Positions 1 to 5,716 of a stretch of DNA of 7,461 bases are shown in pieces. Position 1 is the stretch's first letter, and each line of letters begins with the position of its first letter. The stretch covers positions 1 through 7,461 of the forward strand of contig JAKATV010000194.1 in the NCBI GenBank assembly GCA_021818565.1. Direction: 5' to 3'. Source of the DNA: Planctomycetota bacterium (lineage in GTDB: Bacteria; Planctomycetota; Phycisphaerae; WQYP01). Position numbers and translations under genes: made by a program. A model generated the notes under the pieces. The model was given only the letters and a program-made list of their open reading frames with translations. It did no database searches and was not told where the DNA came from.

Positions 1-672
1 TTCATGCCCAATACGATTGGGCGACGCGACGTAAACACCGTTGGCAATAGCGTGCGACCGCTGAACTGTTTGCCACGCATCAACTTGAGCGGCCCCAAAT
101 TCCGCTTTTTCCGCCGGGTGCCATCCGATGGCTGTGGGGTAAAACAACACCTGAACATCCTGCATGGCGGTAAGCCTTGCCGCTTCCGGAAACCACTGGT
201 CCCAGCAGATCAGTACCCCAATGCGTCCAAAACGAGTTTGGAACGCTTTGAATCCCAGATCACCGGGCGTAAAGTAATATTTTTCATAAAACAGCGGATC
301 ATCCGGAATGTGCATTTTGCGATACATCCCCAGCAGCGTGCCGTCAGCATCAAGAACCACGGCGGTATTATGATAGATTCCCGCAGTGCGCTTTTCAAAA
401 AGAGAGATCACCAGCACCACTTGCAGCTCCGCTGCTAATTTACTGAAGCGCTGGGTACTGGGACCGGGAATTGATTCCGCCAGATCAAACAGTTCCGTTG
501 ATTCGGTTTGACAAAAATATTCGGAACAAAATAATTCCTGGGTGCAAATCACGTTGGCACCCAGGCTCGCGGCTTGACGTATTTGCCGCTCGGTATGATC
601 TCGATTGGCGTTAGGATCTTTTTCGCAGCGCATCTGCATAATCCCGATGGTGAATTTTTTATCTGCGGGCAT
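1..672 (-). CDS. aguB: N-carbamoylputrescine amidase (nitrilase superfamily), C-terminus cut off by window edge
   Basis: The enzyme hydrolyses N-carbamoylputrescine to putrescine, CO2 and ammonia in the cytoplasm, the last step of the agmatine route to polyamines. The 224 residues visible have no stop; the family is usually about 290 residues, so roughly the last quarter lies beyond the left edge. The nitrilase catalytic triad is present: Glu46 in TQELFCSEYF, Lys119 in YRKMHIPDDP and Cys156 in the block ICWDQWFPEAAR. Further AguB-typical blocks are EKYYFTPGDLGF (130-141), FYPTAIGW (177-184) and ANGVYVASPNRIG (210-222); these separate it from general nitrilases and beta-ureidopropionases. The ATG at 672 is supported by AAGGAGG at 677-683 on the minus strand, four bases upstream. 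It is transcribed divergently from the gene at 817. Agmatine deiminase (aguA), its usual partner, is not in the window. The substrate is inferred from motif similarity. Confidence 0.93.
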   Translation of the reverse strand, partial: MPADKKFTIGIMQMRCEKDPNANRDHTERQIRQAASLGANVICTQELFCSEYFCQTESTELFDLAESIPGPSTQRFSKLAAELQVVLVISLFEKRTAGIYHNTAVVLDADGTLLGMYRKMHIPDDPLFYEKYYFTPGDLGFKAFQTRFGRIGVLICWDQWFPEAARLTAMQDVQVLFYPTAIGWHPAEKAEFGAAQVDAWQTVQRSHAIANGVYVASPNRIGHE

Positions 673-816
673 TTCGCCTCCTTGGCACAACCTCATTCCG
701 CTTTGGCCCCGCCGGGACAAAAAAGCCGGAACAAATAGTTTGCTGATTATACGCAAAGCGTCAACCAGAGTAGAATATCATCATGGATTGCCCAGCAGGT
801 TCCGGAGCGTAACGGC
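673..816. promoter_or_regulatory. Divergent intergenic region between aguB and the toroid-protein gene
   Basis: This 144-bp gap must carry the start signals for two divergent genes. On the minus strand a perfect TATAAT lies at 751-746 (ATTATA on plus), which would place the aguB transcript start near 739 with a leader of about 65 bases; the -35 at 17-bp spacing is poor (TCTACT, 3 of 6). For the plus-strand gene only weak -10 candidates are seen, TAGAAT at 771-776 and TATCAT at 776-781, neither with a recognisable -35. The aguB ribosome binding site (677-683) and a weak GGAG (804-807) for the plus gene sit at the two ends. An 11-bp near-perfect direct repeat lies at 711-735. Confidence 0.5.
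711..735. repeat. Short direct repeat, possible operator
   Basis: GCCGGGACAAA (711-721) and GCCGGAACAAA (725-735) match at 10 of 11 positions and are 14 bp apart start to start. They lie just downstream of the candidate aguB -10 element, around the expected transcript start. A regulator binding there could block aguB transcription, but no regulator gene is visible and a repeat this short may be chance. Confidence 0.35.
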
Positions 817-1962
817 ATGACTCAGCGATGGCTCAATGATCTTATCCCAAACGTTTTTCCGTGCCATGCGCTATTCACCGGCCGATTGCATAAACCGCTT
901 GGCCGGCGTTTACCGTATCAACGATTGCGCCCCGTGGTAATTTGTGCGTTGACCGGGGCGATGATCGTGTGCATGGCGATCCCCACAACCGCCGGCGCTG
1001 CAGGCGGGAACTCCACGTTTGTGGCCGGACAAACCAGCCCCCTGCGGAATGAAATTACGCCGCAAGTGCGGCAAACGGTACGCCGCGGTTTGAAGTGGCT
1101 GGCCGCTCGGCAGAACGCCAACGGATCATTTGATTCAGGTACCACCGCCATTACCGCCTTGGGCGGCTTGGCGTTTGTCGCCGGCGGCAATTTGCCGGGG
1201 CAGGGGCGGTATGCCCAGAATGTTTCCCGCGCTTTACGCTATATACTTGATCACTGCCAGCGTTCCGGACTCATCGCCGGTCCAACAGATGCCGATCCCA
1301 TGTATTCGCAGGGATTTGCCACGCTTTTTCTGGCCGAGATTTATGGTCAATCGCATGCGCCGGACCTGCATGAAAAACTGCAACGGGCCATCCGCCTGAT
1401 TATTGACGCGCAAAACGCCGCGGGTGGATGGAGATACCAACCCGTGCCGATGGATGCGGATATCTCCGTGACGATATGCCAGGTCATGGCCTTGCGCGCC
1501 GCGCGTGAAGCCGGCATCGCAGTTCCCAAGCGCACCATCACCAAGGCCATCAGTTTTGTTCATCGCCTGCAAAACGCGGACGGCGGATTCAGTTATATGC
1601 TCAATATGGGTGGATCGGCATTTCCGCGTTCGGCGGCGGGCGTGGCGGCGCTGCTGTATGCGGGTATTTATCGCGGCTCGGCTATTGGCAACGGAGTGCA
1701 TTACCTCATGGAGTGCCTGCCGGGAACGCCGCAGAATAATCAGGGAAATTATTTCTACGGCAACTATTATGGTACGCAGGCCATGTTTCTTGCCGGAGGA
1801 AAATATTGGGCCAAATGGTGGCCCGCCGTCAGTGGTGATCTGATGAAGCGGCAGCAAACGGACGGTAACTGGACCGGCGGGGCGGGCCAGAGTTACGCTA
1901 CGGCCATGGCCTTAATTATTCTGCAGATTCCCGACAGATATCTGCCGATATTGCAGAAATAG
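817..1962 (+). CDS. Secreted prenyltransferase/squalene-oxidase-repeat protein (alpha/alpha toroid), function unknown
   Basis: This 381-residue protein has a long basic N-terminus, a hydrophobic stretch at about 39-57 and a possible signal-peptidase site after AGA (59-61), so it is probably exported or anchored. The rest (about 80-375) is built from repeats of the prenyltransferase/squalene-oxidase type, each with a Q-x-x-x-G-x-(W/F) core: ARQNANGSF (97-105), DAQNAAGGW (197-205), RLQNADGGF (250-258) and KRQQTDGNW (344-352). These imply a single alpha/alpha barrel. The DxDD catalytic motif of squalene-hopene cyclases is absent and the protein is about half their length, so terpene cyclisation is unlikely. 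Blocks such as MYSQGFATLFLAEIYG (162-177) and DADISVT (213-219) resemble a group of proteins common in planctomycetes, known from family knowledge only. The ATG at 817 has a weak GGAG nine bases upstream; TTG at 925 or GTG at 934 would give a more usual signal peptide but lack a binding site. It is followed after 13 bp by the NPCBM gene, a likely operon partner. Confidence 0.85.
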   Translation: MTQRWLNDLIPNVFPCHALFTGRLHKPLGRRLPYQRLRPVVICALTGAMIVCMAIPTTAGAAGGNSTFVAGQTSPLRNEITPQVRQTVRRGLKWLAARQNANGSFDSGTTAITALGGLAFVAGGNLPGQGRYAQNVSRALRYILDHCQRSGLIAGPTDADPMYSQGFATLFLAEIYGQSHAPDLHEKLQRAIRLIIDAQNAAGGWRYQPVPMDADISVTICQVMALRAAREAGIAVPKRTITKAISFVHRLQNADGGFSYMLNMGGSAFPRSAAGVAALLYAGIYRGSAIGNGVHYLMECLPGTPQNNQGNYFYGNYYGTQAMFLAGGKYWAKWWPAVSGDLMKRQQTDGNWTGGAGQSYATAMALIILQIPDRYLPILQK

Positions 1963-1965
1963 GCT

Positions 1966-1978
1966 GGAGGAACCGTTG
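1966..1978 (+). promoter_or_regulatory. Ribosome binding site that decides a TTG start
   Basis: GGAGG at 1966-1970 lies five bases before TTG at 1976-1978. The strong site, and the signal peptide that begins right after it, fix the unusual TTG as start of the NPCBM gene. The site begins four bases after the upstream stop (TAG, 1960-1962), which favours translational coupling. Confidence 0.8.
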
Positions 1979-3211
1979 AATCGTCGTGGATTTTATCGAC
2001 TGATCTTCACGCTCTTAGCCGTTGGTGGCTTCTTTTACGCAGCCCCCTCGCTTGTTGCGCAACCTGGCACGGCCCCGGCCATCAGAGCACCGCTGTGGCG
2101 GGTGCGACTGGCAGCTCTGACACCGCGGGGCAGAATACAATCGATGGCTTCAGCACAGGTTAGTCTATGGACGTCAGCGGGCCGCGTGACGCTGTTGGCC
2201 GCGGGCAAAACAGTGAATCTTACCACGCGGGAAATATTAAGCCTGCGTCGTAGGGATATAGCGGTACCGGCACGAAATGCCCGCCCATCACCGTGGTGGC
2301 TGCACCTTCGTACCGGGGATGTTTTGGCGGGGAATCCGGTGGGAACCAGCGGGGGAAAAATGGCCTTCGACTCCCTGATATTTGGCAAAATAAGTGTGCC
2401 GATAGATGATGTTGCCGGACTCACCCGCCGGCGCAATACCCCCCTGCTTCACGGAATCGCGCATGATCATCTACAATTTATCAACGGCGACCAACTCTCC
2501 GGTGCCATGCTGCAAATCCTGCCTCAGGCGGTGCAATGGAAAAGTACGCTGGGAACGATCAGCATTCCGCTGGCCCGCATCGCAACGATTAATCTGGCCA
2601 AAACGCTGGCACCAAGCATTTACCGCGGCCCGCGCGTTGGCATCACCTTCAGCGACGGCACGATGGTGACCGCATCGGCCGTTGCTTGGCGCGGCACTAC
2701 GCTGGTTCTTACCGTTCCATCCCTTGCGGCGCTCAGTTGCGGAGTCGGCATGATTCAACGCATTGACATACGTGGTGGAAACCTTACCTGGCTTACCGAC
2801 CTTGCCCCGCAAAAATATGTTCAGACACCGTATGTTGGAACGCCGTGGCCTTTGGTAAAGAATGCCAACTGTGTGCTGCGCCGGCTGAAGGTAAACGGCC
2901 GGGTCTTCAGGCACGGTCTAGGCACGCATGTGGCGGCGCGATTGATTTATAACTTGGCGGATAAATACAGCAAGCTGACGTTTATTCCGGCCATGGACCA
3001 ATCTTCGCGCCCCTGGGGGGCGTGCAAGGTTGTGGTACAGGCGGACGGCAAGACCGTTTATACTTCCGGCATATTAAGGTCCGGGGAATTATTGCCGCCG
3101 GTTTTACTTTCGGTAAAACAGGTTAAGGTATTGGAGTTTATTATCACTGGGATTCACGCCTATGGCGTGCGCGGACGCGTGGATATTCTTAATGCGGCAT
3201 TACTGCGATAG
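1976..3211 (+). CDS. Secreted repeat protein with C-terminal NPCBM domain
   Basis: This 411-residue protein starts at TTG and has a clear signal peptide: MNRR, a hydrophobic core at about 8-25 and a likely cleavage after SLVA (residue 28). Residues about 57-266 hold four degenerate repeats of 40-50 residues. The clearest are LRTGDVLAG...FGKISVPIDDVAGL (111-149) and FINGDQLSG...LGTISIPLARIATI (168-205), followed by FSDGTMVTA...MIQRIDI (225-265); 57-95 looks like a more diverged copy. Residues about 272-409 form an NPCBM/NEW2-type domain, a beta-sandwich related to carbohydrate-binding modules, recognised by FRHGLGTHVAARLIYNL (311-327), a GACKVVVQADGK strand pair (348-359) and the closing VRGRVDILNAAL (398-409). 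NPCBM domains often accompany glycosidases; no catalytic domain is seen here, so sugar or envelope binding is only an inference. It probably works with the toroid protein encoded 13 bp upstream. Confidence 0.85.
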   Translation: MNRRGFYRLIFTLLAVGGFFYAAPSLVAQPGTAPAIRAPLWRVRLAALTPRGRIQSMASAQVSLWTSAGRVTLLAAGKTVNLTTREILSLRRRDIAVPARNARPSPWWLHLRTGDVLAGNPVGTSGGKMAFDSLIFGKISVPIDDVAGLTRRRNTPLLHGIAHDHLQFINGDQLSGAMLQILPQAVQWKSTLGTISIPLARIATINLAKTLAPSIYRGPRVGITFSDGTMVTASAVAWRGTTLVLTVPSLAALSCGVGMIQRIDIRGGNLTWLTDLAPQKYVQTPYVGTPWPLVKNANCVLRRLKVNGRVFRHGLGTHVAARLIYNLADKYSKLTFIPAMDQSSRPWGACKVVVQADGKTVYTSGILRSGELLPPVLLSVKQVKVLEFIITGIHAYGVRGRVDILNAALLR

Positions 3212-3244
3212 TTCCAGGTATGGATAAGAATCGGGGCATGGGCC

Positions 3245-4054
3245 ATGGATACACCTCCACAACTTTATCAGGCGCGTTGCGTTTGCGGACATGATTTGGA
3301 AATTCCATCCCAGCGGCTGGGCCGCCACCTGATTTGCCCCATGTGCAGCCGCACATTGATTCCTCTGGCCGCAACGCCCGCGGCTAGTGTGCCAGTGCCG
3401 ACAACCGCGCCGGCCGCAGCTCCCGCCCAAGCGCAACGTCCCTGCCCCTCCTGCGGAGAAATGATTCTCCGCATCGCTCGCAAATGCCGATACTGCGGTG
3501 AATTTGTGGACTCCCCCGCCGCGCAGGCCGCACCATCTGATTCCGAAACCCCGACGAAGGATGATCCCGCCCAGCAAACTATGGCGGACGCGGTGTTTGA
3601 TTTTTCGGTTTCGCAATGGGATAATTTTTTTCGCTATCTGACCTGCACCATCGTGCTGATTATTTCCGCGGGAACTTACAAGATACCGATGCTGCGAGCG
3701 TATGGAGCTATTATTTTTGCCGTGGTATTAACCGTAGATGTCTTCGCGGGCTTTCTTATTTACTTGAATTCCCGTAACAGCCGATGTCTGATTAACGGCG
3801 ATCGTGTGGAAACCCAAAGCGGCATATTCACCAAGCAAATTGACTGGATCTCGCTTAGCAGTGTGTTGGATATTCAACTGCGGCAAGGGTTTATTCAGCG
3901 GATGCTGGGCATAGGCACCATCGAAATTCGCAGCAATGATCAGGTCACGCCGCTGATGGAACTCCATCAGATTCCCCAGGCGCGGAAAGTATTTGAATAT
4001 ATGCAGCAACAGATCAGCCGCCGCCATCAGCAAGGCGTGGCTCGATTAATCTGA
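3245..4054 (+). CDS. Membrane protein with two zinc ribbons and a bPH2 (DUF304-like) domain
   Basis: The 269 residues divide into four parts. A first zinc ribbon has Cys12, Cys14, Cys31 and Cys34; an Ala/Pro-rich linker spans about 41-66; a second ribbon has Cys67, Cys70, Cys81 and Cys84 (CPSC...CRYC); and a second linker, acidic and Ala/Pro-containing, runs to about 115. Two membrane segments follow at roughly 131-148 and 152-174. The C-terminal part (about 178-256) fits a bacterial PH-like domain: SRCLINGDRVETQSGIFTK, then IDWISLSSVLDIQLRQG and a closing segment with IGTIEIRS. bPH2 domains follow membrane anchors in many bacterial proteins of unclear role. The ATG at 3245 is the only suitable start in frame, with GGGG at 3233-3236 as a modest binding site. 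The gap from the NPCBM gene is 33 bp, so it may be cotranscribed, but the proteins are not obviously related in function. The membrane location is well supported; the biological role is unknown. Confidence 0.82.
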   Translation: MDTPPQLYQARCVCGHDLEIPSQRLGRHLICPMCSRTLIPLAATPAASVPVPTTAPAAAPAQAQRPCPSCGEMILRIARKCRYCGEFVDSPAAQAAPSDSETPTKDDPAQQTMADAVFDFSVSQWDNFFRYLTCTIVLIISAGTYKIPMLRAYGAIIFAVVLTVDVFAGFLIYLNSRNSRCLINGDRVETQSGIFTKQIDWISLSSVLDIQLRQGFIQRMLGIGTIEIRSNDQVTPLMELHQIPQARKVFEYMQQQISRRHQQGVARLI

Positions 4055-4079
4055 TATTTTCCACCTATGACGCTATAAT
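4051..4079 (+). promoter_or_regulatory. Candidate sigma70-type promoter for the DUF4870-like gene and M19 peptidase
   Basis: CTGATA (4051-4056, 4 of 6 against TTGACA) and a perfect TATAAT (4074-4079) are separated by exactly 17 bp. The predicted start is near 4086, about 29 bases before the ATG at 4115, leaving room for the GGAG at 4103-4106. The -35 overlaps the stop codon of the preceding gene. Confidence 0.55.
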
Positions 4080-4114
4080 TCCGTGTATGTGAAACCTGCA
4101 TCGGAGACGATACC

Positions 4115-4648
4115 ATGACCGACGCCAACGATTATGATCTTAAGCCGCAACCCGCTAAACCCGCCACAGCCCCAGCAGCGCGGAGCGCGGAGGTACCCAC
4201 CGTTGTAGTTTCGCCGCCAGCATCATCCCCAACGGATAATGTTGAAGCGGCGCAGTTGAAAAAGCAGGCTGCCGCCGAAGAGGAAGAAGACATTCGCAAA
4301 AACAAGGGTATGGCTTTGCTGTCCTATTTGGGTGTTTTAGTAGTAATACCTATGATATTCGGCCTGCATTCAAAATTTGTCCGACATCACGCCAATCAGG
4401 GGTTGCTGCTCTTCACGCTGGAAATGGTCGTCTGGGCGGCATGTAAAACTGTCCTGCTGCTGGGTTACCCGTTGCTGCATTTATCGGCGATGGTCTATCT
4501 GACATCTCTTGTGGGCGGTCTGATCTGGCTGGGCTTTACGTTACTGGCCTTGCTGGGACTGCTGCACGTTGCCGGCGATAGTTACGCCAGTCTGCCGGTC
4601 ATCGGAGAATATGAGATTATCAACATTCTGGGCAGTGATGAGTCATGA
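4115..4648 (+). CDS. Small DUF4870-like integral membrane protein
   Basis: The 177-residue product begins with a disordered Ala/Pro-rich segment (1-42) and a charged Lys/Glu stretch (about 43-64), then carries hydrophobic segments at about 66-84, 96-118 and 124-152. The pattern KNKGMALLSYLGVLVVIP followed by HSKFVRHHANQGLLLF (85-100) is characteristic of the DUF4870-like group, where a short cytoplasmic loop carries the conserved (F/V)-x-x-HANQ motif. Its biochemical role is unknown. The ATG at 4115 has GGAG at 4103-4106, eight bases upstream. Its stop overlaps the next gene's start in ATGA, and a promoter candidate precedes it. The long low-complexity N-terminus is unusual for this family, whose members are often close to 110 residues, and it resembles the linkers of the upstream zinc-ribbon protein. 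Confidence 0.75.
   Translation: MTDANDYDLKPQPAKPATAPAARSAEVPTVVVSPPASSPTDNVEAAQLKKQAAAEEEEDIRKNKGMALLSYLGVLVVIPMIFGLHSKFVRHHANQGLLLFTLEMVVWAACKTVLLLGYPLLHLSAMVYLTSLVGGLIWLGFTLLALLGLLHVAGDSYASLPVIGEYEIINILGSDES
4645..4648 (+). other. ATGA stop/start overlap
   Basis: The start codon of the M19 peptidase (ATG 4645-4647) shares bases with the stop of the membrane-protein gene (TGA 4646-4648). This is the standard arrangement for translational coupling and argues that the two genes are cotranscribed. Confidence 0.85.
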
Positions 4649-5658
4649 GTCCGCCGAGCTTTTTTGACGCTCATTTGGATCTGGCGTATCTGGCGGAAAC
4701 CGGCCGGGACATGTTGAATGATCCACCGCGCGGATCGGATAGCCCAGCAGCCGTGACGTTAAAATCTTTAGCGGATAGCCGCGTGCGCAGCGCGGTGGCC
4801 ACCGTTTTTGTCCAACCGCGCACGCGGGATGACTCCGGTGAAAATATTGATGGCTCATGGTGTTACAGTTCACCGCAGGAGGCCTACGAGCAATCAGTGC
4901 GACAACTGAACCGGTATGATCAATGGCATGTCGACGGCCACGTGATTCTGATGGACCGACCGCGAAAAACACCATCAGAAAAGCTTGAATTATTGCTCCT
5001 GCTGGAAGGCTGCGCTGGGATTCGCAGCGTGAATGATCTGGATGATTTTTATCGCCGTGGAATTCGCATCCTGGCCCTTACATGGGTGAATGGAACACGC
5101 TGGGCCGGGGGCGATCAATCAGGCGGTGATGTCACCGCCGACGGCATCGCGCTGCTGAATCGCGCTGATGCATTAAAGATGGTGCATGACGTGTCGCATT
5201 TGTCCGAACAAGCGTTCTGGACGGTTATGGAAACAACAGCGCGACCCAAGATTGCATCACACAGCAACTGCCGCAGTCTTTTGCCGGGAAAAAAACATCC
5301 GGAAAGACATTTATCCGATGCGCAGATCAAAGCATTGGCAAAAGCGCAGGGCGTGATTGGCATTAATCTGTTTTCCCGGTTTCTAGTTAGCACTGGCACC
5401 GCTGCGATCCAGGATGTGGTTCGCCATATTCAACATATCGTTGAACTGGTCGGCCGCACCGACATTATCGGTTTAGGATCCGATATGGATGGCGGCTTTT
5501 CCGCACTTGATCTGCCCGCAGGCATCCGCGGTCCGGCCGATCTGGAACATGTCTGCGATGCCCTGGCGGACGCGGGCTTTACCGACCGCCAAATTGAGCA
5601 ATTCGCATGGAGTAATTGGAACAGTGTTTTTTCAAAAGCCGGGCTGCTTCCGAGGTAA
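4645..5658 (+). CDS. Membrane dipeptidase (peptidase family M19)
   Basis: This family cleaves dipeptides with a two-metal (usually zinc) site in an amidohydrolase TIM barrel. All expected metal ligands are visible: His10 and Asp12 in FFDAHLDLA, bridging Glu121 in LLLLLEGCAGI, His185 in HDVSHLSEQAFW, His206 in ASHSNCRSL and Asp280 in GLGSDMDGG. Arg210 matches the family's substrate-carboxylate arginine. At 337 residues it is at the short end of the family. No signal peptide or anchor is seen, so a cytoplasmic enzyme is likely despite the family name; true substrate (L-L, L-D or modified dipeptides) cannot be read from sequence. The ATG at 4645 overlaps the upstream stop by four bases and has no good ribosome binding site, so translation probably depends on reinitiation after the upstream membrane-protein gene. 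It converges with argH, 58 bp apart. Confidence 0.93.
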   Translation: MSPPSFFDAHLDLAYLAETGRDMLNDPPRGSDSPAAVTLKSLADSRVRSAVATVFVQPRTRDDSGENIDGSWCYSSPQEAYEQSVRQLNRYDQWHVDGHVILMDRPRKTPSEKLELLLLLEGCAGIRSVNDLDDFYRRGIRILALTWVNGTRWAGGDQSGGDVTADGIALLNRADALKMVHDVSHLSEQAFWTVMETTARPKIASHSNCRSLLPGKKHPERHLSDAQIKALAKAQGVIGINLFSRFLVSTGTAAIQDVVRHIQHIVELVGRTDIIGLGSDMDGGFSALDLPAGIRGPADLEHVCDALADAGFTDRQIEQFAWSNWNSVFSKAGLLPR

Positions 5659-5716
5659 GCGCTTTTCGTTGAACTACCTTATCCTATGATAAACGGGCGT
5701 GCCGAAGGTTCGCTTT
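5659..5716. other. Convergent intergenic gap, no clear terminator
   Basis: This 58-bp gap separates the stops of the M19 peptidase and argH. The only structures are weak: TTATC/GATAA with a 4-base loop (5679-5692), the palindrome AAGCGCTT (5657-5664) and CGAA-GG-TTCG (5703-5712) whose loop is too short. None is a GC-rich stem with a T run, so an intrinsic terminator is not supported here. Confidence 0.5.

Noticed and set aside
4..438. Plus-strand open frame of 144 codons
   Set aside because: It is antisense to the AguB frame, which carries the complete nitrilase triad and family motifs and a strong ribosome binding site. The plus-strand product resembles nothing.
740..776. Plus-strand promoter TTGCTG / TAGAAT for the toroid gene
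   Set aside because: The two elements are 25 bp apart, too far for a sigma70 promoter, and no better -35 exists at 16-18 bp.
1234..1857. Minus-strand open frame of 207 codons inside the toroid gene
   Set aside because: It is antisense to a frame with four clear repeat motifs; the product is Arg/His-rich with no recognisable domain, as expected for an antisense shadow.
817..1962. Squalene-hopene cyclase or other terpene cyclase
   Set aside because: The repeats look related, but the DxDD motif is missing, the protein is about half the needed length with one barrel, and it has an export signal.
5657..5712. Intrinsic terminator between the convergent genes
   Set aside because: The inverted repeats are 4-5 bp, AT-rich or with 2-base loops, and none is followed by a T run on either strand.
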